64,000 nt of DNA from Helicostylum pulchrum (GCA_025677825.1 JAIXMO010000015.1:434001-498000), one strand, 5' to 3'. Positions 23,326 through 34,853 are shown, counted from the stretch's first letter. Notes: generated by a model not told the origin, from the letters alone. Made by a program: numbers and translations.

Positions 23326-23813
23326 ACTGGAGATTATTTTTTTTTATAAAAAAAGAAAAAGAAAAAGAAAAAAGCATTCCCCTTTTATAACCATTTTTCT
23401 GTAAAAACTGCGGGACATTAATTATGGTGTCACTCACTTTTGTTAACGTGAATCTCATCTTTCCAATTACTCGATTGAAATAATTACTTTTTTCGGTGAA
23501 GCGTTTTTATTTTCTTTTGGGAAGTAAAGTCATCGAAATAATTTAATTGATTTCAGTTGGTATAATTGTCCTGATAGGTACTGACAAAAAGGCTGGTGGT
23601 ATAAGATGACGGCTGAAGGGAATTGCTGAGCCTGTTTTAATCAGGTAATCCGTTCATTGTGCCACAAAAAGTATAACTTAGCATTGTTCACCCAAAAAAG
23701 AAAAAAAAAATAACCACTGCACATAGTATTTTATATGGACTACTGTTACAAGTCTCTGTTTTATTTTATATCATCACAACAGATTTATGGCGCATCTAAT
23801 TACTCGAGAAAGA
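23326..23813. promoter_or_regulatory. Spacer between NT-C2 and Hsp70-like genes, copy A
   Basis: 488 bp hold the NT-C2 3' end and the Hsp70-like promoter, and are shared with 38353-38840 in copy B. Because the whole spacer was duplicated, the A copy of the Hsp70-like gene probably kept its own promoter. A 'gaaaaa' repeat tract lies at 23351-23372. Confidence 0.5.
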
Positions 23814-24950
23814 TTAAGCGTGGGTTGGTTTTTCTTTAAATAGTTGTTCTACAAGGTCTACAGGAGAAGGATCATCGCTATCATTAAAGGGAGTCACTTG
23901 TCGACAGTAATGAGGCTAATTTTGTTTGTTTGTTAGTGTGTGTGTGCGTCTTATCAAAAAACGAAAGGCTTTTTTTTTTTTTTTTTTTTTTTTGCTTACC
24001 AGTGAGATAGCAGATTGTGATTTTTTGAGTACTGGTGTTTGTGAACGAAATGAGGTATCAAGATTATTACTGGTGCTGTTAATAGCGTTCGAGGTAAAGC
24101 TAGCCGAATCTGTATAATACATAATGAGCACCAGTATATACTAAAGAAGAAGAAGAAGAAGAAGAAAAAAACTTACGTAAAGAACGTTCATCGTATAATA
24201 AAGACCTTTCTTTCCTTTCAGTAATCATGGAAGGTATATCTGTAAATATCTGTTGTTTCTTTAATGGTGGACTATTAAGAAAGAAAAAAATTAATATAAC
24301 TCGTGTAAACCCTCCCCTCCCCCCCCCTTTTTTTTTCTCTTTTTCTGTGCGTAATTACATATCGAATTGCATTAAAGCATCGGATCTTTGATCTACTTTA
24401 ATTGAGAGCTAAAAAGAAAAGAAAAAAAACCATCGGTTAACTTTTGATAAGTGAATTAACGTACATGCTGATACAATACCTTTATGGTGGAGTTAAATTT
24501 ACAGTCATCTAACAAATACCTTCTTGTTGTCAATCCCGAACTAGCATACTCGGATAAATTTATTGTTAAACTACCAATTGGAATTGTATCCTTACTACCA
24601 CCTAATTCTTGATACACTTCCAGTTTAAACTCACAAGGTCCCAACACATGTTGTTTCGAGATTATTAATTGAGCCATGGTGCTTATGGGATGACCCCAAA
24701 ATATACAATGGTCTCGAATAGGAGCTCTATTTCATTTGAACAACATTTTAATTAAAAAAAAGAAAGAGTAATGATAGTATGTGAATACAAACCGAACAGT
24801 TGAACCATTGTTATGTGTTGCGTTCTTTAACCTCCATTTAACATAATATAAACCACTGACAAGAGGTACATTAGTTAAATCTTGAATGAGTATTGTTAAC
24901 TCAAAGTCTATTTTACGACTTTTAGATATAAATATATGAGAAAGAGGCAT
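23814..24950 (-). CDS. NT-C2 domain protein, copy A
   Basis: Six exons mirror copy B and encode 253 residues. The N-terminal ~150 residues fit the NT-type C2 domain of EEIG1/EHBP1-like proteins. Visible parts are SRKIDFELTILIQDLTNVPL, YYVKWRLKNAT, PIRDHCIFWGH, CEFKLEVYQE and IPIGSLTINLSEYA, then RRYLLDDCKFNSTIKV. In that family the domain binds membranes or partners in actin and vesicle traffic. The rest is serine-rich, with FTSNAINSTSNNLDTSFRSQ, and ends EQLFKEKPTHA. Only about 45 bp upstream of the ATG is shared with copy B; beyond 24995 the sequence is block X instead of the NEM1-side promoter. Transcription of this copy is therefore doubtful. Confidence 0.8.
23970..23993. repeat. T24 homopolymer in an NT-C2 intron
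   Basis: A 24-base T run lies in the last intron of the minus-strand gene. Copy B carries the complementary A run near 38171-38196 with a slightly different length. This is expected slippage. Confidence 0.85.
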
Positions 24951-24995
24951 AATAACTAGGTGCGGGGTAAGATTTTTTTTTGCTTTTTTGTTTTA

Positions 24996-26388
24996 ATTTA
25001 GACTAGTTTAATTTACTGATGATAAAAACTACTAAAAATCATGCATGATTGTTTTTTTCTTTTGACAAAATCCAGAATAGAATGGTGATATTAGCTGCTA
25101 CTGAGATTTATGTACAAGTATTTGGCTTGCAGCAAAACCCAAGAATATTGTTCAAAGTGGGTACACACTTACTGGAGATTTAGCTTTTGGTGTTTATATT
25201 TTAGAAGGGGTAAACTACAATGTAGCATGAAATAAATTTCGTCATTATTCACGCTTTTATTTTGGTCACTTTCTGATAAACTTTAGAAAACAAAAAATAA
25301 TATTCTCATTATTTCATATTAATATATTAAATTTTTTATTGATATCAATTAAAATAGTACACAACTATTTATTGGAATACCACATAACAATACATTTAAG
25401 AACTACTGGCTATGATATATAGAACTAAATGGTATTTTTGCGCTCACTTTATTTGGCTTACACTGCATTCCTTTCCAGTTTTTCATCACTTAGCAACAGT
25501 CTGTATTTAATTCCTTTTCCTAGTTAAATTTCTAAAGATACACTGCTGATACGCGCTCCATTCAGGTATAAATTGACCGTCTTTATACTTTAATTACTTT
25601 GTAAGGTTTATGTTACTATCCTTTCTCTATCAGTTTGATTATTATCCCTTTGTTTTAATAATATCGATTTGATTGTGTACTTTTGAAGACTAGACGCTTT
25701 TATATACAGTTAAATAAGACTTTTTATTTTATTATTATCACTTTTATATATTTAGTAGTTTTGTGAAGTTGGATTCCACCCTGGAATCGAATAGTAGTGA
25801 TAGAGGTGTTAAAGCGGGGGACCGAAGATGTTCTGGTGAAATCCACCCTTAAATCGATCCTACCCTTAAATCAGGTCACCCCTAAATAGAGCCGCTACTG
25901 TAGATCATATGATCAAATAAACCCTTGCTTTATCAACGCTATAAGTATTTATTCTGCTTACAATAAGTCATTTTTACTATGATGTATAGTTACCAGAAAG
26001 TATTTTTTTATATGCGTATCTTTTAAAAAAGTTTATATCCTATATTCATTTATTGTTCTGTTTTTTTTTACCGGTTCTGTTTTCTTTATGCCGGTTCAGA
26101 CGTATATGGTTCCTCTTAGAGTAATCACATCTATTTAATGGTTCTGTGAAATTGTATTCTACCTTTGGATCGAATAGTGGTAATAAGTGGTGATTTTAAA
26201 GTGGGGGGGGGGGACCGAAGAAGCTCTGGAGGATTTCACCCTTAGATTGAGCGTACAACTAAATAGAACACCACTGTAGGCATAACATATTCTTTCTTTT
26301 CGTGTGGCATTCATAAGTAATTATTTTCTTCTTATTACTTTTAAAATACCACCTAAAAAATTTAAACAGACTACTCTTTCTTTCAGCA
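24996..26388. mobile_element. Transposon-derived block X, copy A
   Basis: Part of the 7.7 kb segment. It contains a family right terminus ending ACTGTA at 25902 and a second, diverged one ending at 26278. Each is preceded by a 'tcgaatagt' plus 'accgaaga' block. Between 25320 and 25540 it matches 27115-27333. From 25902 down to 24996 it equals the left 0.9 kb of the complete element at 43975-45307 in copy B. The missing 0.43 kb of that element is absent here. No intact gene. Confidence 0.75.
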
Positions 26389-26627
26389 CGAAACCTGAAG
26401 TGGAAATGCCGAAAGAAAAAGTAGAAAAAGTAGAAAAGAAGTACAACGATGCTACCAAAGAGAACTGTCTCTTAAGATAACAGCTAGAAGAATTCAAGCA
26501 TCATATAGACAAAACAATCAAACAAGATAACAAAGAGTCAGAACAGTTAGTCATTATAAAAAAAGAAAATGAATTAATGGGAATTGAACTTGAGCTAATA
26601 GAGAAACTCTTTGAAAAAGAGCAATAA
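26389..26627 (+). pseudogene. Coiled-coil gene relic in block X, copy A
   Basis: After a good splice acceptor (tctttcag) at 26388 an open frame reads TKPEVEMPKEKVEKVEKKYN and onward to a stop at 26625-26627. It is rich in Lys, Glu and Leu with heptad-like spacing (LEEFKHHIDKTIKQ, LMGIELELIEKLFEKE). One in-frame TAA at about 26478 interrupts it. The same stop is present in copy B, so the lesion predates the duplication. It looks like a last exon of a captured host gene carried by a transposon. Parent gene unknown. Confidence 0.45.
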
Positions 26628-26659
26628 ACTCTTTCTTTATCAAATATTAATTGGTTTAC

Positions 26660-27333
26660 ATTTTACGTAATCGCAAATAAAGGCAAAGTAGATGTCGAAT
26701 AAATTCAAAATAATCACAAAAACACAAAAAGGTTGACCCCCAAAATGATCAAAAATGATGGACTGAAAAAAAATAAAAAATCGAGAAAAATATAAAACAA
26801 CATGCGGTTTTTAGTTTTGATGTTAAAGAAAACATCCTAAGGAGTAACTTTTACTAAGTAACGTGGGTAAAAGAATCGTTTCCTGATGTTTAATCATACA
26901 ATGAAAACATCTTTTTTCGAACACCGAAAAATAACCTTTTTTAAAAGTTACCTCTAAACCTTCACTTAAAAAGACGCGTTTTTAATGGAATAACGGATAG
27001 GCAATGATGGTTTATATTATTTTCAATAGTTCTTGAGCTTACCCAAGTTATTTTACCAAAAAATATTCTGTGTATCTTTTTTCTGCAAGAGCTCAAACAT
27101 TAAAATTATGGTAAATTCTATTAATTTTTTTATTGATGTCAATTAAAATAATACAAAGCTATTTATTTTAATACCACATAACAATACATTTAAAGGTTAC
27201 TAGCTATAATAAAGAGGGCTATAAATAATCTTTGCGTTAACTTTATTTGGTTTACACTGCATTCCTTTCCAATATTTTATCATTTAGTAACAGTCTGTAT
27301 TTAATTACTTTTCTTAGTTAAATACGGTATTCG
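26660..27333 (+). mobile_element. Right part of the transposon interrupted by copy A
   Basis: Resumes with 'attttacgtaatcgc' just after the TAC flank and continues with the 'ggttgaccccc' block (26735). It then gives an inverted version of the blocks seen at 1-400: 'aaaaagacgcgttttt', 'ttctgcaagagctcaaac', 'attgatgtcaattaaaat'. It ends near 27333 without a family terminus, where zinc-finger gene debris begins. Confidence 0.7.
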
Positions 27334-27339
27334 CATAGA

Positions 27340-27666
27340 TCAACATTTAGTGTTTTTATATGATGGATATGAGTGAAGTGTTACAAATAATATTTTTTTG
27401 AATGTATACGTTCTATTGCATAATGTACTACAAAGGTTATTTTTATTGTTCAGGTCCGGAACAATATCTTGATTCATCTGCAGTGCGGCTAATTTCCGTT
27501 TAGCTAGTGAGAAGTCATGAACATTATACAAGTCTCTAACTCTGTACACTCTGTCACAGGCAGTACAATGATTGCGTATTTCGTCTATAACCGGTAACTC
27601 GTTGCGATTAACGTGAGAAGACAGTGTTCTCGATGTGCTGAATTTTACATGGTAATAAATGGACAT
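27340..27666 (-). pseudogene. C2H2 zinc-finger gene fragment (3' part)
   Basis: Minus-strand ORF of 108 codons. VNRNELPVIDEIRNHCTACD and DIVPDLNNKNNLCSTLCNRT match the ends of the two plus-strand zinc-finger genes at 27780-29596 and 53696-55417. Compare EIPTIDEINNHCTSCD, and MNNKNNHCVSCNRTY. The fingers are damaged: histidines are missing and a Cys is displaced. It is a severed inverted fragment at the edge of the truncated transposon. Confidence 0.6.
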
Positions 27667-27779
27667 ATGACATCTACAGGAACTCGGTGTCGCATGCTGT
27701 TATCAATTTCTTGCTTAATGTACGCTCTAGTTCACGACCTTCTTATTTTTTTCTCCTTTTACTGTAGATCTCAGTCAAA

Positions 27780-29596
27780 TATGAAACATATTAAGGGGGA
27801 TAAGGACTTTGACACAAAAAAAAGACATTATTCCCCTTTTTCAGACAATATGAAACAAAAGACCGAAGAAAACATTGCAAGTAACGCGTTTAATCAAGAT
27901 ATGCAAATAAACAGGCCATAAACTGGAGCTTCTATTAAGCAAGAAACTGACGACAGCAAAGAATCTTTGAAATGCGCTTTATATTCCTCAGTGAAAGTTG
28001 AACCTTCTTCTTTAAAAATGAGTAAGTATAAAAGTAGTAAGTGTTGAAAAAGGGAATCAATATTGAGAGAGAGAGAGAGAGAGAGAGAGATTTTATACGA
28101 CCTGATACTCACTCAATATATGTATAACTTTATTGAAAAGTATCAAACGGAGACGCTGTAGTATATGTATTATCACTTTCGCGACGAGAAAGATTTACCT
28201 TGACCACAAACTTCACAGCCATAAAACTAAAGAGACGCCGATTATGGACCTAAAAAGCCGTTGGTGTAATATTTCCAGTAAGCAATTTCACAAAGTTACA
28301 AGTTATCGGCGGCGTATGGGTAATCTAAATAATGTTCATATTCCATCGGAAGCACCAGATATCAAATATCCAAACAATTACTGTTAGTCGTGTAATGTTA
28401 CGTACAAGTCCGGGAGAAATTACCTTAGGCATTTGATGGAAGTACATGATATGTCGCACCTTCTATCCTCCGAAGGACCGCGTAAATCAAATCATAATAC
28501 GAAGCCAACTATTGATATTTCAAATCTGTATTGCGATGTCTGCGAGAAAATATTTGGTTCCCAGAAAAGTTACATACGGCTTTTAATTCGAATGCATAGA
28601 ATAACCTTACCAGACACTTACATGCAACCGAGCAATTTTGATGTACAAAAATTGTACTTTAAAGTGTGTGACAAAACGTACAAAAACAAACAGAGCTTTA
28701 AAAGGCACTTGGACAACATACATCATATCGAGCCACCTTCTTGTTCTTATTTACTACCAGACATTAACGATCAAGACGACTGTTGTTTTGCATGCGAGAG
28801 AAGCTTCTGTAATCGAACAACATACTTACACCACTTGACCTTCTTTCATCTTGATGTATTACCGGAACTTTACCAAGGTGTAAATTGTGACAACCCTAGT
28901 AATCAAGACATATCCTTTAAAAAATACTGTGCTGATTGTCAAAAAGTATTTCTATTGAAACGTCTATGTCAAATTCACAGGGAAAAAATTCATGGTGTCG
29001 AACTACCGAAATATTTACCCAGCGTTGGTGATCTAAATAACCACAGTGAGTTATGCGATAAAACGTATAGTGATGTAACTACATATCGACGACATCTGGT
29101 TAATGTTCATAAATTAATTAAATCCTCTACAGTTCGTCAATGGTATAAAATGAATAATGAAACACCTGTTGCGGACCGTTTAAATAATCATTGTAATGTC
29201 TGTGATATAAGATATAAAACATTGGATTCCTACCGACATCATATGACAAGGTATCACTATATACAATTCCGCCTAACGAAATCACAGTCAGGTTATGTTG
29301 ATCTTAATGAAATACCAACTATTGACGAAATAAACAACCATTGCACCTCTTGTGACAAAGTTTACAAAAGTAGAAGAGCGTATAGAATTCATTCAAATAG
29401 GATCCATAACATCTTATTACCCAGAGCGATCTATAAAAAAGCACCGCTGATTCACCAAGATTTTATTCCTGACGTGGATGATAAAGATAATTATTGTGCC
29501 TCATGCGACATAGTGTATTCATCCAAAGCAAGCTATTTTCGCCGCCTCACCAAAATCCATCAAATGAACACTAAAAAAGATACAAAAGTTATTTGA
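27780..29596 (+). pseudogene. Multi-finger C2H2 zinc-finger gene with in-frame stops
   Basis: Coding-like sequence begins at 27781 with ATGAAACATATTAAGG. It reaches a TAA at 27919, then IKQETDDSKESLKCALYSSV. After an apparent intron containing a (GA)n run, the frame from 28133 to 29596 has one TAG at about 28386 (NNYC-stop-SCNVTY). Around ten C-x2-C...H-x3/4-H units follow, e.g. CDVCEKIFGSQKSYIRLL, CNVCDIRYKTLDSYRHHM and CTSCDKVYKSRRAYRIHS. Several have lost a ligand. The downstream part (28433-29596) is a clean 387-codon frame and could still be made. Two psi-K-x-E motifs (IKQE, VKVE) are possible SUMO sites. Function unknown; it looks like a fast-decaying lineage-specific family. Confidence 0.6.
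28065..28090. repeat. (GA)n microsatellite
   Basis: A perfect GA dinucleotide run of about 26 bases within the presumed intron of the zinc-finger gene. Confidence 0.9.
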
Positions 29597-29782
29597 TCGA
29601 CGCAAATAAAATAACAAGTTGTAACTACAGATTTTTTTTCTTGATAAATCCTAACTCAAAGAAAATCTATTTCTTTATAAATAAACTTCAAATAAAAAAT
29701 GGCAGGCAAGTATAGTAGCAGGTACTAAACTCTTTAAATATTTATGAGTTGTGTATACATACGAAATTTAATTTATTTATAA

Positions 29783-31990
29783 TTATTCTTGTTCTTGAAT
29801 GGTATCCTTTGCAGCCTTAATTAATGGAGTCAAGGTATAAAATGGATCTGATTTACGCAAAAATGGGTGTCTCAAAAGTTCCGCTGCAGTGGGTCTAAAA
29901 GCAGGATCCACTTGAAGACATAGTAACAAGAAATCCTTAAAGATATCACTAAGTGATTCAGGATTTTGCAAGTCAGGTGTACCGTTATTAGCAATCAAGT
30001 AGAGTGCACGTAACGGATTTTCGTTCAAGTAAGGTGGTTCTCCTTCAATCATTTCTATAGCTAAAATACCTAATGACCAAATATCTACTTTTTGATCATA
30101 CGCTTTTCTAGTTACAACTTCAGGCGCCATCTACACATTTTTTTTTTAAAAAAAAATAAGTTTTTTTAAGTTTGTTATAATAGCCCTAAACTTACCCAAT
30201 AAGGTGTACCAACTAGAGTAGTACGCTTTGATAAAGGTTCATGAAGTTGAGCACAAAATCCAAAGTCAGCTATCAAAAAAAGAAAGTTAAAAAAAAGGGG
30301 GGTGATTACAGAAAATACAATAATTTACTTAATTTAATTTCACCCTGCATACTCAATAAGACATTATCACTTTTAATATCTCTATGAATTACACCATTTG
30401 CATGCAGATGCTTTAAGCCTTCCAAAACCTGTGTACAAATAGCGGCAATTTGACCTTCCATCATCATATTACAAGTAACGACATCTGTTAAACTACCACC
30501 TTCCATATACTCCATCACCACCCAAAGATCTCCATTCCAAAGATAGGATTCGATAAAGTTGACAATGTTAGGGTGTTGAGAGCGTTTCATCACCATGATT
30601 TCATTGATGATCAATTCTTTCTTTGGTTGCTTTTCTACGTTCATTTGTTTGATAGCGACAGGCCTTGGCTCTCCTTGACGATAAGCAGTATAAACACCAC
30701 CAGAAGCACTAAATATAAAATAATTTAATATATATATATTTTTTTTTCTTTTTACAACGGTGGTTTATTCTTGTTTTTTACCCTTGACCAATTTTAACCA
30801 TATCAAAATAAATTAAAAGTGGATCTGAATTAACACAGATTTCTTGCAACTTGATCAAGACATCTTGATCCTTCATTCCCTTTTCCTTGGGAGGTCTCTT
30901 TTTGACAGTTCCAGGTGGACCTGTAGATAAAGAAGACGCAGGTTCATTCGAACAAGTAGTGGTATCAGTTAATCGTGTTAACTCGGGTAAATTTTTTTCA
31001 TCGTCACTACCAAATTCTTCAGTAAAAGAAGCTGTAGATTCAGAGTGAATAGAACCAACATCATCAATAAATTCTACACACACGTACAAAGAAAAAAAAA
31101 ATATATATATATATAATCAATAACTATAATTGCTTGCTACATATATTGGTTGTTGTACCATCTTCTAATTTTTTTTTATGATCAACTACTGTTTTTGTCG
31201 TATTTGTACTTTCGGAAACCTAAAAAGAAAAAAAAAAGTTAATATCAGCAACTATTTTTTGTGTGTAATATTTTTACCAAACCACCAGCAAGGTCAAATT
31301 CTTTGGATTTTGTGATTCTTAGTGTTGAAAACCGTTTTAGCGATTTACTTAACGTTTTATCACTATCAGCTGTTTTTGGGATTTTATTCCAAACGACATT
31401 ATCCATACTTTCTTGTGTTGCACCTTGAAAGAATTCAATAGCATGAATTACAGCCTTTTAAAAAAGAAAGTAAGTTACCATGAAAAAAAAAAAAAAAAAT
31501 ATGAAGAAAAAGTACCTGAGGATTATTTTCTTGTTCCTGTTTGGTAATACCACTTTGAGTCAGTAAGATAGTCCATTCCTTGGGCAAACCTGTGAATTCA
31601 CCTGTATTAGGATCAAATCCCACATGCGTAACATGAACTGTATTATAGGGTGTTGAAATATCCATTGGTTTTTGTTGTATATTCTTATGACTATGACTTC
31701 CATTGTTGTTACTAGATAAAAATTCTACACATAAAAAATATGTCAGTATGAAACAATAGAATAAACGAACAACAAAAGAAGACCCAACCATTAAAGTTTC
31801 CCATGAATTTAGTGATAACACCTTTAAATTTAGTTCTTTCCCGAGATTTAGTTGAGTCGTTATTGTTCAAAGGTGGTCTGTTATTGACATTAGACATTGT
31901 TAAAGGAGAGCCTAGCCTAGATGCTGACAATGGTTTATCTTGAGATGAATCTGCAAGATTACTAGTGACTAACTTGGGTAAATGTGACAT
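29783..31990 (-). CDS. STE20: PAK/Ste20-type protein kinase with CRIB domain
   Basis: Multi-exon minus-strand gene, start at 31990, stop at 29783. The first exon encodes [16 protein letters not shown] and a basic stretch. The second carries the CRIB/p21-binding motif [20 protein letters not shown] followed by [13 protein letters not shown] linker follows, rich in Ser, Thr and acidic residues, with a proline/lysine segment [14 protein letters not shown]. The kinase domain has the glycine loop [15 protein letters not shown], the lysine in [28 protein letters not shown], and GTPYWMAPEVV. It ends [20 protein letters not shown]. PAKs act downstream of Cdc42/Rac in polarity and MAPK signalling. At least seven introns are implied by frame. 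The exact borders of the middle exons (31100-31460) I did not fully resolve. Confidence 0.9.
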
Positions 31991-33259
31991 TTTTTTTTTA
32001 TTTTATTTTTGTGTGTTTTAAAAACTTTTTAGAAGAAGGGGAAAAAAAAGAGAAAAGGACAATAAAAAAAAAAGGGTTCAAAATAATTAAATATTTATTT
32101 AATTACATCCAACCTTAAAAATAAAATAGGTTATTGTAAATCATTTTTGGTTACTCATTTTTCTGTCCTTCTTGCAAAAGAGAAAAAACGAGTCTATTGA
32201 ATCGCCTATTCAATGCCTTTCCCATACGTCAAAGAGAGAGAGAATAGAACATTACTTTTTTACTACGAAAAAAGTAAACAGCAGAAAGCGAAAATTTGTA
32301 GTTTTTGCGCTTTTTTTTTTTTAAACAAAAAGGTATTTCTAGTGCTTGTAATAATTATTATTGTCAGGTAACACGACCACTGAGTAAAATAAATGATCCT
32401 TTTGAGAACGGTAAGGTGCGGTAACCTAGAGGTTTTACCTCGGTCCGTCTCGTGGGCTGTGGGAGTCAGACACGCACACACATATCAGAACTCAATTGAC
32501 TACTGGGCGAAATAAAAAAAACATGTCTAGACCAAGTGACAGTTCGACACGCGAGGTACAACTGCAAAAAGTTTTTTTTTTTTTGCAGCAGCAGAAATAA
32601 CAATAATAGAGAAAATAACGTGGAAATCATGGGGTAACATAGAAAACTTCAGAATTACAGTTGAAACGAAAAATAATAGAATTACAGCGAAAAAAATCAA
32701 GTTTATTAAAGAGAAAAAAAAAATAATAATTAAAAAGAGTAGAGTGGATAGAAGAAGACCTGGTAAAGAAAAGAAAAGTTAATAATTGCTTCAAAAAATA
32801 ACAGGTAGTTATATACAAGTAAAATAATGTCATGATATCAGTAAACAGTTTTCACATCAAGTATTCAGGCAATGTAGATAAGATTTGTAAATCATCACTT
32901 TCAGACATTATTTTTACAGTGTATATGTGCATACTTTTGTATAAATTGTACTTACGTTTTAACATCCATCCATCCAACCTTTTTTCCCGTTACGCTTACT
33001 ACTCAAACAAAAAGGTAGAAAACCTTTTTTTTTTAAAAATAAACAAACCGGAAAAAGAGTGATGGGGGTAAATCTTTATTGCAACTTCAGAAAACAGAAG
33101 CAGTTTATATACTTGTAACCGGACAAAAAAATTTATTGGGAGTTTCAAAATGGGCCGGACAGGTTTTTTTTTTTTTTTTTGCGAGAATTATGGTAATGAT
33201 TATGGCGAGATTAAAGTTAGTTCTTCCTCTTTCCTCATCGTCTTTTTGGTGTATTAAAC
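31991..33259. other. Intergenic region between PAK kinase and RPL3
   Basis: 1.27 kb between divergent genes. Both 5' regions are here. There are A/T runs, a short 'cgcacacac' stretch at 32471-32480, and several AT-rich short ORFs that I do not accept. A strong promoter for RPL3 is expected in the last few hundred bases, but no specific site can be named. Confidence 0.45.
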
Positions 33260-34753
33260 ATGGTAAGCAATTACATACGCACCCGCATCGCATCCATCCA
33301 TAACATATACTAATCCATCTTCTTTTTATAGTCTCACAGGTTAGTTTTTTTTCTTAAAAACATACACGATTTTTTTTTCTTGCACGATCGGACAACATTT
33401 TTTTGATTTACATAATGGACACTTCAACTTTAAATTGAATCATGTCCATCTATTTTACTTTTTATTTTGCATCATTATACTTTTGTTAGCGCAATATCAT
33501 TAACTCTTTAACCCTTACATATACAGAAAATTCGAGGCTCCCCGTCACGGTCATTTGGGTTTCGGCCCCCGTAAGAGAACTAGATCTCACCGTGGTCGCG
33601 TCAAGGCTTATCCTAAGGATGATGCCAAGAAGCCTGTCCACCTTACTGCCTTCATGGGTTATAAGGCCGGTATGACTCACATTGTTCGTGATCTCGAGCG
33701 TCCTGGATCCAGTAAGTTGTTTTTTTTAGAAAAGAAAGATTTTATGCATAAAAATGATTTACTAAACACAATAAACAAATGATAGAGATGCACAAGAAGG
33801 AAGTCGTTGAAGCCGTTACCGTTATCGAAGCACCCGCTATGGTTGTTATCGGTGTTGTCGGTTACGTCGAGACTCCTCGTGGTCTCCGTTCTTTGACTAC
33901 TGTCTGGGCCGAGCATCTTTCCGAAGAAGCTAAGCGTAGATTCTACAAGAACTGGTACCGTTCCAAGAAGAAGGCTTTCACCAAGTATGCCCAAAAGTAT
34001 GCTGCCGGTGCCAAGGATGTCACTCGTGAACTTGAACGTATCAAGAAGTACTGTTCCGTTGTCCGTGTCATTGCTCACACTCAAATTGCCAAGGCCAAGC
34101 TCCATCAACGTAAGGCTCACCTTATGGAAGTTCAATTGAACGGTGGTTCCATTGAAGCCAAGGTTGATTGGGCTCGTGAACATTTCGAAAAGGAGGTCAC
34201 TGTTGGTTCCGTCTTTGAACAAGATGAGATGATTGATATCATTGCTACCACCAAGGGTCACGGTTTCGAAGGTGTTACCGCTCGTTGGGGTACTAAGAAG
34301 CTTCCTCGTAAGACTCATCGTGGTCTCCGTAAGGTTGCTTGTATTGGTGCCTGGCATCCTTCCAGAGTCATGTACTCTGTCGCTCGTGCTGGTCAACGTG
34401 GTTACCATCGTCGTACCGAAATTAACAAGAAGATCTACCGTATTGCTACTGGTACCGATGCCAAGTCTGGTACTACTGAGTACGATTTGACTGAGAAGCC
34501 TATTACCCCCATGGGTGGTTTCCCTCATTATGGTGTCGTCAATGACGATTTCGTTATGATCAAGGGTTGTTGTGCCGGTTCCAAGAAGAGAGTCATCACT
34601 CTTCGTAAGTCTTTGACTGTCCACACCAAGCGTTCCGCTTTGGAAAAGGTTGCCATCAAGTTCATCGATACCTCTTCCAAGTTCGGTCACGGTCGTTTCC
34701 AAACTCCTGCCGAGAAGCACCAATTCATGGGTACTCTCAAGAAGGATCTTTAA
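33260..34753 (+). CDS. RPL3: 60S ribosomal protein L3 (uL3)
   Basis: Four exons: 33260-33262 (only the ATG), 33332-33339 (8 bases), 33527-33711 and 33786-34753. They sum to 387 residues, identical to the yeast length. The N-terminus joins to [20 protein letters not shown]. The core includes the conserved [20 protein letters not shown] loop region near the peptidyl-transferase centre, [13 protein letters not shown] and [20 protein letters not shown]. Codon use is strongly biased (AAG for Lys, CGT for Arg, GGT for Gly), unlike its neighbours, as expected for high expression. The start codon is followed at once by an intron and then a tiny exon. Long antisense ORFs here are by-products of the biased codons. 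Confidence 0.97.
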
Positions 34754-34853
34754 ATTACTATCTCGTTTTCATATTAAAAAAATACACGTTTTTGTTTTAA
34801 AATAAAAGAATACATTTTTTAAAAAAAAATCAACTCTTATTTATTTTTTTTAT

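Larger units (their letters stand above)
18971..26659 (-). repeat. Inverted, circularly permuted 7.7 kb duplication, copy A
   Basis: The complement of 18971-24995 matches 37169-43200. The complement of 24991-26659 matches 43198-44873. Relative to copy B the two blocks are therefore in swapped order. Copy A is flanked by TAC at 18968-18970 and 26657-26659 and lies inside an older transposon. It carries an intact Hsp70-like gene, an intact NT-C2 gene and 1.66 kb of transposon-derived sequence. All compared exon lengths are the same in both copies. Homopolymer runs differ. Confidence 0.92.

Noticed and set aside
18971..26659. Helitron-type capture as the mechanism
   Set aside because: No Helitron ends (5' TC, 3' hairpin plus CTRR) are seen at the limits, and Helitron insertion would not give flanking TAC on both sides or a permuted order.
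32395..32480. Possible tRNA-like sequence
   Set aside because: Some short stems can be drawn, but there is no acceptor/T-arm pattern and no conserved GGTTCRA block.
33677..34723. 348-codon ORF antisense to RPL3
   Set aside because: It is a by-product of the strong codon bias of RPL3 and has the Thr/Leu/Ser-rich composition of an antisense frame.
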